DNA from: Paroedura picta
Taxonomy: Eukaryota > Chordata > Lepidosauria > Squamata > Gekkonidae
Direction: 5' to 3'
DNA: 64,000 nt
NCBI RefSeq assembly: GCF_049243985.1
Contig: NC_135379.1
Location: forward strand, 16,824,001-16,888,000
The stretch's first letter is position 1, and every line of letters begins with the position of its first letter. The notes beneath the pieces were generated by a model. The model did no database searches, was not told the DNA's origin, and saw nothing but the letters and a program-made list of their open reading frames with translations. Below, piece after piece: positions 55,400 through 64,000 of this stretch. The translations under genes and the position numbers were made by a program.

Positions 55400-58060
55400 A
55401 CATGAGAAGCAGAATTTCCATTATCACCTGTCCCAAGACCAATAGCTTGGATCTAGAAGTGTCATTCCTTTTAGAGAAGTCTTCTAAATCATGGAAGGAA
55501 TCTGCCAACTGTGGAAGAAATGTTCTGTGAATGGAAACAGTAATGAATGCAAGAGTATTCCATGACAGGAAAGGAGCCTTCAGATCCAGCATGACAGTAG
55601 CAAATCAGCAAGCAGTACTGAGATAACAAATAAAATACATGTGTGTCTGCAGCACTCCTTGGAATGTTAGTTTATCTTCAATTCATTTGTTTCTTTTCAA
55701 AGAAAATGTCTATTCACTGAACCCCCTGGTTTAACCCAGCTTTAGTTGATAAGTCAAATAACTTTTAAAAAGTCTATAATTAACAAAAGGATATGGTTAC
55801 AGCAATGCCAATATACAACTACAATGTCTTTAAGCATAAATCTTAACTAGAGTGCCTTGCAGTCAAAAGACGATTTAAAATTGCAGTAATATGTTACCTT
55901 AATGACCTAGCACTTAAAGACTTTTAATGGAAAGATCATAAATAGTCATTACACTATATGGCTCTTTCCCCCCTTCTGGGATAATTAGAATCCATTTAAT
56001 GTTGCCCGACTCCTGCAACCCTAGCCACACCATGTGTCAAAAGCAGGGAGATACAGCAGTTCTGGAGGAAGGGGGTCATACTAGAAATACCTGCATGACA
56101 AATACTTTTTTAGTAAAACATCTTGCTACATTATCTAAAATATTATTATTTTTTCAAACAGTCACAACCCGTGTTGGGCCAGTAAGATCCAGGAAATCAG
56201 CTGACTGGTAATCCATGATCTTGAACAGCTGAAAAGAACATGCAGCACATGGAATTACCAGTTGCCTTTAAAACAAATGTTGCCTTTAAAACAAACATTT
56301 GCAGGCCCGGACTAAGAAAAAGAACCATGGAAGTTCATGTGAACCCACCAGGACGTAAGAAGAAGCTAATTGTTTTCACTTATAGATTTCCCCAAAAGGT
56401 AAAACCAGGATTTCAACCGGAGTCTATGTTTTGCTGCATTGCTGTTCCACTGAAATGCAATTCCATATTAAAGAATCCAAAATACTAGAAACAAAGAGAT
56501 TACAATAACCTGAGTATTCTATCTTTACACACTTTGTGACTATTGCTACCAGATTATAAAGCAGAAGTTAGGAGCTGGGTGGGTGGTTTTTCTTTCTTTT
56601 CTTTCTTTTTGATGCCTCATGAAATAAGAGCAAGCTAACTGCAAAGCAAAACTTGTGTCGGAACATAACTTATTTCCTTTTACATATTTTTTTTTCATTC
56701 GTAAGCAGAATGCCTAACACAGAAATCCAACCTGTGAACTGCCACATACACTTTCCCCATTATGGCATAAATTCAATGAACACACATACATGTGGGTAAG
56801 GGGATCCAATAGGAGGAAAGGCTGTGCAGGAACATTGCATAATTAAGGCTTCTCTGTCAGAGATCCAAACAGGCAAGTGATTAGCACTCTGGCAAACATA
56901 AAGGACAGTGCTTCAGAATGTTCAGTGCTTTAGAGAAAAATCCTGCAAATATGTCTGTTAAGAATTAAAATTCAAGGAGCTGAACCAGTCTGTCAAGACT
57001 GTAATGTGGCAGGAAAAGTTCAAGAAGTTCTGCTTCATTTGTGAGATTTTGCATGGATTTGGCAATGCCTCAGCCACCTAGCAACAGCCTAAAGAGTTTA
57101 ATTCCCAGATAGCTGAGCTCCTGCTGGTTGAGTGGGAAGAATGGCAAAGGAGGATCAGAGAAGAACAAGGAAGCCTGGAGCTCTGGAACCAGCAGGGAGC
57201 CTAATGGGGGCAGACAGAGTGGTCAGAGGTTGGCATGCTGGGTCACAAGCACAGAGCAGAACAGAATACATTTCCCTCATGGTATAACTCCTCACGTTCT
57301 TCCTCCCAGCAGCTCATTCTAAATATCAAGCTGTACTCTGTACCAAAGTAAGCACCCATGTGAATTCAGAACAAGTTACAGAAAGCAATGGCGATCTGTA
57401 TTTTGCTTATTTTGCATACATTTGGTCAACCCAAACACTCAGTCCTGAACCTAAATTATTTTATTTTATTTATTTTTTTGCATTTAGGGTTTCACATGAA
57501 AAAAATGTATCATGATTGGGTATCAAATATCTAAAGAAGCACTTAAACACTCAAGGTTTTGCAAGTTCCTGTCCCCCAACTGACAAGCACAAAAAGATTT
57601 TGTCCCCTAGAGAGAGGATGTACAAGAAAAGCATATGTTAGGCTGAACTGTAGAGCAGACATCTTTAGCCCCAAATACAAATCTTTTCTTCCTTGCAAAT
57701 TATACATATCAGTACTAAAACATTTCCCTGCTATGCTCCCTAGAATTTTAATCCGCCCGTCTAAAGTCTCCTGTAATTACTAAGAAATTATATGCATATA
57801 TCTCCTTTACAAGAGACCAGCCCTTCTCCAATAGCATCGGTCTTCTTCAACAAAGTCACTTTCAAGGAAAATAAATATTTCCTTGAACATTAGCTAACCT
57901 TTACAATGAAGTCTAAAAGCAGGCTCTGTGCCTTCAGATGATCTCAGGCTCACTGTGCCAAAACTTAATTATGAGAAACAACGGAAGGCAGAATGGTAAG
58001 AGTCTTCTCAAGATCTAATGGGCCACTTCAGATGCTAGGATAATCTTTGTACTCTTCTAG
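55400..58060. other. No gene seen; mostly unique AT-rich DNA
   Basis: No exon or repeat recognised. 55780-55960 is repeat-free and a candidate for conserved non-coding DNA. An AT-only run (TATTTTATTTTATTTATTTT) lies at about 57457-57478. Confidence 0.45.
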
Positions 58061-58063
58061 GCA

Positions 58064-58315
58064 TGCCAACCTCCAGGTGGCACCTGGAGACCACCTATTA
58101 TTACAATTGAGCTCCAGGTGATCAAGATCTGAAAAAAATAGATGCTTTGGAGGATCAACTCTATGGCATTATACCCAGCTGAGGTCCCACCCCATCCTCA
58201 AACCCAGCTGAGGTCCCGTCCCATCCTCAAACCCTGCCTTGCCTAGGCTCCATGCCCCCTAAACCTCCAGGTATTTCCCAGCCCAGAGCTGGCAACCCTA
58301 CTCACTCTACAGCTT
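58064..58315. repeat. Dispersed reptile repeat
   Basis: It begins GCATGCCAACCTCCAGGTGG and ends CAGAGCTGGCAACCCTA. The ends are a loose inverted pair ('tgccaacctccagg' and 'cctccagg…tggcaaccc'). An internal 32-bp direct duplication (AACCCAGCTGAGGTCCC… twice, about 58165-58230) is specific to this copy. A relative lies at 27215-27345. Confidence 0.65.
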
Positions 58316-58319
58316 GTAA

Positions 58320-59245
58320 TCATTGGCCTACTTTCAGTAGCTGCAAACTGCCTTGTATATGAGAACATACCCTTGCCTTACTGGGCGCCATTGGAAATTG
58401 CAGTAATCTCAAGTAAGAATGCAGAGTATGTAGCCAGCTCATGGGATGCAGTTCTTCCTTTATTGTTTTCCAGGGGTTTTGAATTACTCTAATTTCTCCT
58501 GTTCTCCAATGTCCTCTTTTTCCTTACAGAATGGGCTTGCAACACTTTTGCATCAAGGATTCAATTATTTGGATCAGTTGCTAAAAATAACTCTGGCTCT
58601 GATACCTCATAATCCGACAGGACTGATAAAATACAAGCTAGGAGTGCCTAAAGAAATATTTAGAAAGTGCTGCTATGGTTACTCTCTGAGTAGGAGTTAA
58701 TGTCTTTCTCTGCTTCAAAAGCCTGTAAGATTCATATCGCTTTCATCAGTTGCTGGGATTGACTTTGAAACTAGTTTAGGGAAATAAAAGTTTTGTGCTT
58801 CTTTCAAAAGAGGAAATGATCCAACAACCAACCCATGCTGGAAACTGGTAGCTATCTGGGTCATAGCTCTGCACCTGGAGTGACTCATGTGTTAAATTTG
58901 TTCATGACCTATCCTCCCTCCTGCTCCCCCCACAAAAGGCCTCCCCGAAGAGAAAAAAGGTCATTTGAGATATCTTCAAAGAAATAGCATTCCAGCTTCT
59001 AGAACACCATTACAGACACAGCAACCTGTTCCCTCCTGAAGCTGCCAAAATTCATGATCATGACATTTTGACACCAAAAGGAAGGTAGTTCAGTTAAGAA
59101 AATGGAACAAGTATTTTGAAGGGATTATTACACAACATACCTTACAATATTATATCTGAAGAAACTAGAATCTGAAGCTGCTTCAGCCCTTCAAGGAACC
59201 TACTTTTCTATTATTAAACAGTGCCTCTTAAGAATTGGATCTGCT
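58320..59245. other. No gene supported
   Basis: A plus-strand pyrimidine tract and AG (CTCTTTTTCCTTACAG, ending at 58530) precede a modest open frame (to 58700). With no donor, homology or partner exon I do not call it a gene. Confidence 0.45.
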
Positions 59246-59250
59246 AGAAA

Positions 59251-59340
59251 TAAATGAATGATTGAATGAATGAATGAATGAATGAATATATTCAGAGGAA
59301 TGAATGAACGAATGAATGAACAAACAAACAAATGAATGAG
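59251..59340 (+). repeat. (AATG)n-type imperfect microsatellite
   Basis: AATG units are interrupted once (TATATTCAGAGG) and end in AAAC/AATG variants. Confidence 0.9.
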
Positions 59341-59344
59341 ACGG

Positions 59345-61865
59345 GCCAGTTCAAATCTACAAAGCTCTTATGGCAGCAGCATTAATGAAAAGGACCACAT
59401 TTGAACATCTTTATTGACTTTTTCTCTGCCAATTAAGTTTCCGTTAAAAATCCATTCAAACATGCTGATTTGAGTAAATATATTCACAGCTTAAAATTTA
59501 CTCAAGAAAAGTAGCCTACTATTCTGTTATATGTAGGTTTGAGAAAGGATTGCTGCTTTGTTCAAGTTTAATCAGTCTTTGAATTCATTCAGTGTACTTT
59601 ATGTACATTTTTTAAAAACTGTGACTAATTGGAATGAAAGCCAAAAAAAGAATTTCACAGGCAATTGCTGCTTGATATTTAATGCATTTCAGTGTATTAT
59701 AAAATGAATCACGTGTTGTCATTTCACATCAGGAGTGTCTCATCCCATTTCATAAAAGTTACAGTGCATATCTACTACTGAGTGCAGTTTTCTTTTAGTA
59801 CTCTGGAATCACTTTTGGAATTAAATCCTAATAAGTGAGTTCCTGCCAAATGCCACACAATAAGTACTACAAATACATAGGAACATCTTGTATAATTGTC
59901 TTAGAGCATTGTGTATAATATAATTTCAGTATACCATTTTGTTAGAGGCACTGTCACCCTACGGTTAAGCATAGCTGGAATATATTCATAGTCTATTATT
60001 TATGGGCTCTAATTGGTTTATGTTATATTTACACACCTTCTGTACCTTGTACTTTACTTACTCAGTTTGAAGGGCTTCCTTTTCTTTTGGGGAGGTTATT
60101 GTAGACACTGACATAAATCAGTACATGGTTTGTAATAGGATTACTGGCAGATGTTCATTTCTATCATTTTACTTTCTGCAAATAATTACATTAGTCCCAT
60201 AAAATTACATTAGTCCCATAAAATCTTAACCTATATATCTTAAATTTTCCTTTTCTCTTTTAAAATGGCTGTATTTACTTCCATACTGAGCTGCATTTGG
60301 CTCTAAAGCCAAAGAAGTTGCAGATCCCTGCTGGCTTGTAAGAAGGTGACTCTTGGTATATCCTCAGCTCAGACATTGAGGTCTTAAAATAGCTGATGGA
60401 AACTTTCCAGAAGGCAGCAAAGATGTTGCCAGACTAGCATTCTTAATTTCCAGAAACTCACTCCATTAAGCATCCTAAGAGCTGCATTTGGGAGTGCTCA
60501 TGTAAAGCATGTTTCAGATATCTCATGCATAATGTGTTGGTTCACATTACATTGGAACTCTAGCCTTCCAGGAAAGGTGATGTTGTGGAAGGAGGAGTTA
60601 CAGCGTAGGCAACTCCAAGACTTCTAAAGTTACCTAGGCGGTAGGGTAGGAGACTATGCTGGAGCAGCTCTCATACCATGACCATATCATTACGGGGGAC
60701 TAAGAAAGTATTTGTTCATTACACTAGCATATAACCTGTTTCTTCCCCTGAATTAACATGATTGCCCCAGAAATGCCAAACATCAGCAGTAGAATTATGT
60801 TTGTATCATCAGTCCATGAACTTACTGAAGGCCACACTATGGCAAGAGTGAAGTTTCCCTTGTCCATACCTAGCACATTGTACTTAACAGCACAGTGGTC
60901 TACATTCATTTGCAAAGGACTTGCCTAATCTCATACCACATAGAGGTTTTGTAGGATGCAGTGAGCTACTTCAGCCATTCAACAGCTGCATTTAGACATC
61001 ACAGACTGATTAAACTCCAGTGTCCAAACGCAAGTTGCCAATCAAATATGATTTGTTACTGGGTGCTAAATAGGGAGAAACTGGCTCATTTAGCCCTTAA
61101 AAGTTCATATTAGTTCATGGTTCACAAGCCTGAACCATGTTCACAAACACTACAAACTATGAATTCTCATTCCTACTACCAAACTGTGATCTGTTATACC
61201 TGTCTGATAAATTAACCACAGCTTGTACATTGCTATGTCACATCTTAATACCACAACTGTATTCACAACCAAATTGTCCTTTTGCCATTCCTGCTAAAGT
61301 AATGCTTAGGCAGATTTTGTGGCCCATAGAAACGTCAGATGTCTCCATAATTTTAAGGGCTGAACAGAACAAACACTATATGCAAAACATTACATGAATG
61401 CTGTCTTTTTCCTGCTTTCCTATTCCTTGACAATCTAATATCATATTAAAGATTCTCCAACTCAGGGGAAAGAGGGAAGAAAGCATAAACGGTGACCTCA
61501 ACATTCTAAAACCACCAGCTCAATAAAATTAAATTGTTCATATGATTACTAAAGCAAATACAGAAAAAATGAGCATAGCAAAGCCAGTTCAGTTGAAGCA
61601 CATTCTAAAGTATAATGTTTTTCAACACTTGGAGAGCTATAGTGAGAAAAAAAAGATCTCCTATAAAAGTCCTTTAAAATTAATCTGAAATAATCACACA
61701 GAGTTAAATATACCACAAAAACAATGGCTTATCTTACTTTTACAATATTGTTGCTTTTCTAAATTCCTCATTTCAATAGCATTAAAACATAATATTGAGT
61801 ACACACAGTTTGCTTTTATCTGGAAACTTATACTTTTTAATATATATTTGTGCACTATGAGACAT
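59345..61865. other. Unique AT-rich DNA, no gene seen
   Basis: About 2.5 kb without recognised repeats or exons. A perfect direct repeat of ACATTAGTCCCATAAAA occurs at about 60188-60222. The minus-strand frame at 60724-60915 contains a hydrophobic stretch but no plausible splice sites. Confidence 0.45.
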
Positions 61866-61877
61866 CTTTGCCTAAAG

Positions 61878-61948
61878 CATTTGCTGGCAGGGGCTCATGG
61901 GAATTGTAGTCCATGAACATCTGGAGGACCACAGGTTGACTATCCCTG
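61878..61948 (-). mobile_element. Single-arm unit of the fold-back hAT family
   Basis: CATTTGCTGGCAGGGGCTCA through GGTTGACTATCCCTG is the reverse complement of the 74-bp unit at 4523-4596. The flanks GCCTAAAG and ATTTAAAG agree at 5 of 8, with two of the differences C/T, so a decayed duplication is plausible. Confidence 0.72.
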
Positions 61949-61999
61949 ATTTAAAGCATGATTTATGATGAAAAGGACAAAAATAGGTCAATTAAATTT

Positions 62000-62118
62000 A
62001 TTTATTTATTGAATTTATATACCGCCATTCCCCATGAGCTCACGGCGGTTTACAGAATAAATAGATTACAATAAAATCCCATCGTTCCCTCAATAAAACT
62101 ATTAAAACCAATTAATAT
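62000..62118 (-). mobile_element. LINE 3' tail (reverse)
   Basis: TTTATTTATTGAATTTATAT, ACCGCCATTCCCCATGAGCT and CGGCGGTTTACAGAATAAAT are the reverse complement of the common reptile LINE tail. Confidence 0.65.
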
Positions 62119-62229
62119 CAATATCAAGGTGGCAGACTATCTATAATTTCCTGTTTTTTTCCAAAGATATTTCCTAAACAAAAGCGCATGCTAGTACTCA
62201 CACAAATATTGAAAGGGTTGATTTTAAAT

Positions 62230-62926
62230 CAGTGGTTCTCAACCTAGGGGACGGGACCCCTTTTGGGGTTGAATGACCCTTTCACAGGGTCATGGCAGGG
62301 TAAGCAGCTTGGCTGGGGGGCGACATCTACACAACAGCCTTGTGGGGTAGATCAAGATAGAGCGATTGTCTTTCTGGAGCAATGGGAAAGAGTGAGATCG
62401 GCATGGTGAGACAAGAGGCAGAACTGAACGGAGAAACCTTAAAATATATATATATATATATACAATAATGAACAATGGATCTTCATGCTGTTGATCAGAT
62501 TTCTGTGAAAGAACACTTGCATAATTTTATGGTTGGGGGTCACCACAATGGCCCATTATGCACGGAGTGGGAAGTCTGCATTCGGGGTGGAATGGTGGCA
62601 GCTAAAATCACCAATTATGCACGCTGCAGGCGGCAACCGGGTGCAGAGTCAACGTATGCCGCCGAAAAAGCCACATTAGCGAGATGTGGAAGAAAGTGGA
62701 GCTTCCTGGGACCAGGGTGCAACCAGAAGCGGATCCGGAGTATCTCCGTGCATAATCGGATACTCTGGGTTTTGCCGCCGTTGTGTTCCATCCCGTGCAT
62801 AATCGGTTTGCTTCGCTTCTTCCTCCTCCTCGTTCTCCATGCCACCATTTCAGCGGCCGTGCATAATAGGCCAATATGAGGAACTGTATTAAAAGGTCAC
62901 AGCATTAGAAAGGTTGAGAACCACTG
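62230..62926 (-). mobile_element. SPIN hAT element carrying a nested transposon
   Basis: Read on the minus strand the element starts CAGTGGTTCTCAACCTTTCT, continues AATGCTGTGACCTTTTAATA and CAGTTCCTCAT, and after the insertion resumes TTGTGGTGACCCCCAACCAT AAAATTAT. This is the SPIN ('Space Invaders') sequence as I know it, almost base for base. The opposite end (plus CAGTGGTTCTCAACCTAGGG with 'gaatgaccctttcacagggtca') is SPIN's other end. Flanks TTTTAAAT (62222-62229) and TTTTAGAT (62927-62934) agree at 7 of 8. The middle (62290-62510) is not standard SPIN filler and contains (TA)n at 62444-62462. No transposase. Confidence 0.9.
62550..62872. mobile_element. Non-autonomous DNA transposon, TTATGCAC family, element A, nested in SPIN
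   Basis: The ends GGCCCATTATGCACGG and CCGTGCATAATAGGCC are inverted repeats. The duplication AAT (62547-62549 and 62873-62875) is confirmed because removing the element restores SPIN. Three further copies of the terminal octamer lie inside: AATTATGCACG (62613), CCGTGCATAATCGG (62746) and CCCGTGCATAATCGG (62792), so the motif occurs five times in 323 bp. Sub-terminal repeats of this sort are typical transposase-binding sites. The open frames here are spurious. Confidence 0.87.
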
Positions 62927-63074
62927 TTTTAGATTAAAATAGTATTATTCAGTCGGTGCGATCAGTCAGAACACTTGCTCATGTGCTCCCCATGCGTTCA
63001 CACTGTAGCTGTCTGAAGAGGCATGTTATAATTACAAAAGCACACCAGGAGGGGTTGATTAGTACTTACTACGT

Positions 63075-63303
63075 ACCAGTGTGGTGGTGGTGGAATGGGC
63101 TGTCAAGTTGCAGCTGATTTAAGGCAATCCGGTAGAGTTTTAAAGGCAAGATAAGTTCAGAGGTGGTTTGCCATTGCCTGCCTCTGCATATCAGTCCACC
63201 CTGGACTTCCTTGGTGGTGTCCCATTCAGATATAACCAGGGCCAGTCCTGGTTAGCTTCTAAGACTTCATGACATTGGCCTAGCCTGGTCAGGATACCTA
63301 TGT
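63075..63303 (-). mobile_element. 5S-rRNA-derived SINE, copy 5
   Basis: Tail GCTGTCAAGTTGCAGCTGAT, body AGTTCAGAGGTGGTTTGCCA and TTGCCTGCCTCTGCATA, and 5S-like head (minus strand AGAAGCTAACCAGGACTGGC) match the other copies. Confidence 0.87.
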
Positions 63304-63309
63304 GTAGAA

Positions 63310-64000
63310 TACTGACTTTATTGCTAAATGCAAGCCATTTCTAAGAAGAATTTGGTGACTCAAGAGAATTACATGGAAATAGGCTCTTGGACCCTACGTT
63401 GCCATTCCAGCAGACAGCAGTCGTGGTGCATTTAGAACTGCATTTACATTGGTGGAGGAGGGGATGGCTTTGCTACCAGTTCCCTCATCAAAATGTAGAG
63501 CCTCAGTTTGTCTCTCACGCTATTTCTGTGGGGGTAAAATTAATCACTGAAGTGCTCTTTTTGGGCACACAGGAGGCTGTAGTGGCAATGGAGGAGCAGG
63601 AAACTTGCCTTCCTCTAAATTGAGTCTAGTTTTTCTGCTGAGGAACCAAGTCTGGGACAAAAAAAGAAGCAAAGCAAAAATGGTGAATTTTTAGTTCAAT
63701 TTTTCCCAATTATCAGATTGCCTCAGTCTTAGAGGCAATGTGCAATACTAGCAGGGCATTTAAAGTGAGGTGTCCCTTGATTTGCACACACCATGGAAAG
63801 AGGAGCCCCTGAGGAAATTTAACTTCTTGAAGCTCTTTATACCTTCTCAATCTGGTCATATGCAGCTTAGGAAGAAAATCATTTGATGGTAATGACAAGA
63901 AGATGCAGCACAGGATCCAAAGTGAAGGAGCCTAGCTGAGTACTGGGCAGTCTGTGGGTGGGGAGATGAGGAGTTTGCCTGCCTATCCTTGCTGGTGGCT
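63310..64000. other. No gene seen
   Basis: Unique sequence to the window edge; no exon or repeat recognised. Confidence 0.45.

Noticed and set aside
58446-58700. Plus-strand frame of 84 codons following a good pyrimidine tract and AG
   Set aside because: No donor, no homology, no partner exon; strand is opposite to both candidate genes.
60724-60915. Minus-strand frame with a hydrophobic stretch, considered as a second membrane exon
   Set aside because: No consensus splice sites around it and no clear stop-transfer arrangement; likely chance.
1-64000. CRISPR arrays, operons, tRNA or rRNA genes
   Set aside because: The direct repeats seen are microsatellites or transposons; the tRNA-like and 5S-like segments are SINE heads with LINE-type tails, not functional RNA genes.

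Overview
**Organism and setting.** This is vertebrate nuclear DNA, almost certainly from a squamate reptile and probably a gecko-like lizard. The assignment rests on the repeats. There are several copies of a tRNA-derived SINE (A/B boxes, tail reading AGCCGCTTTGAGCCTCC), a second tRNA-derived SINE, 5S-rRNA-derived SINEs of the 5S-Sauria type, a BovB-like RTE LINE, CR1-type LINE pieces, SPIN-type hAT elements and many small hAT MITEs. No bacterial or viral operon is present. Apart from repeats the window is AT-rich and gene-poor.

**Genes.** Two pieces of host genes can be supported, both on the minus strand. (1) At 1111-1222, inside a CpG island of about 1.6 kb (about 1.03-2.68 kb), lies coding exon 1 of PLXDC2 (plexin domain-containing 2). 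It encodes a start and signal peptide closely matching the human protein and ends in a GTAAGG splice donor. Positions 1-1110 are the start of its intron 1. (2) At 42817-42913 a 97-nt exon with consensus splice sites encodes one transmembrane helix followed by a Lys-Arg-Lys stop-transfer. In other vertebrates the gene upstream of PLXDC2 on the same strand is MALRD1, a type I membrane protein, so this is a reasonable candidate for its membrane-anchor exon. That call is inference. The rest of the window would then be the MALRD1-PLXDC2 intergenic region plus the 3' end of MALRD1.

**Layout.** 0-1.1 kb: PLXDC2 intron 1 with a fold-back hAT MITE. 1.0-2.7 kb: CpG-island promoter. 2.9-12 kb: SINE, hAT and hairpin MITE insertions in otherwise featureless AT-rich DNA. 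12.3-15.6 kb: SPIN-like hAT, a hAT MITE, an internally deleted BovB LINE and SINE pieces. 16.8-17.5 and 41.8-42.4 kb: two candidate solo-LTR fossils sharing terminal motifs. 18-22.3 kb: SINE cluster, including an inverted SINE pair and a three-layer nest. 22-34 kb: mostly unique DNA. 35-38.5 kb: SINE cluster. 42.8 kb: candidate MALRD1 exon. 43.3-48.7 kb: 5S-SINEs, a palindromic hAT, a CR1 LINE and GC-rich repeats. 50-55 kb: SINEs, a purine-rich tract and a short transposon with 3-bp target duplications. 55-64 kb: sparse repeats, ending with a SPIN element that carries a nested transposon.

**What is most notable.** There is no sign of an exotic multi-gene system. The most interesting material is transposon archaeology. 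Three non-autonomous elements (21634-22205, 54338-54518, 62550-62872) share G(A/G)CC..TTATGCAC termini and 3-bp target duplications; one is inserted in a SPIN copy, which confirms its boundaries and gives relative age. A hAT family occurs both as a 74-bp single-arm unit and as fold-back palindromes of about 130 bp, several with 8-bp target duplications.
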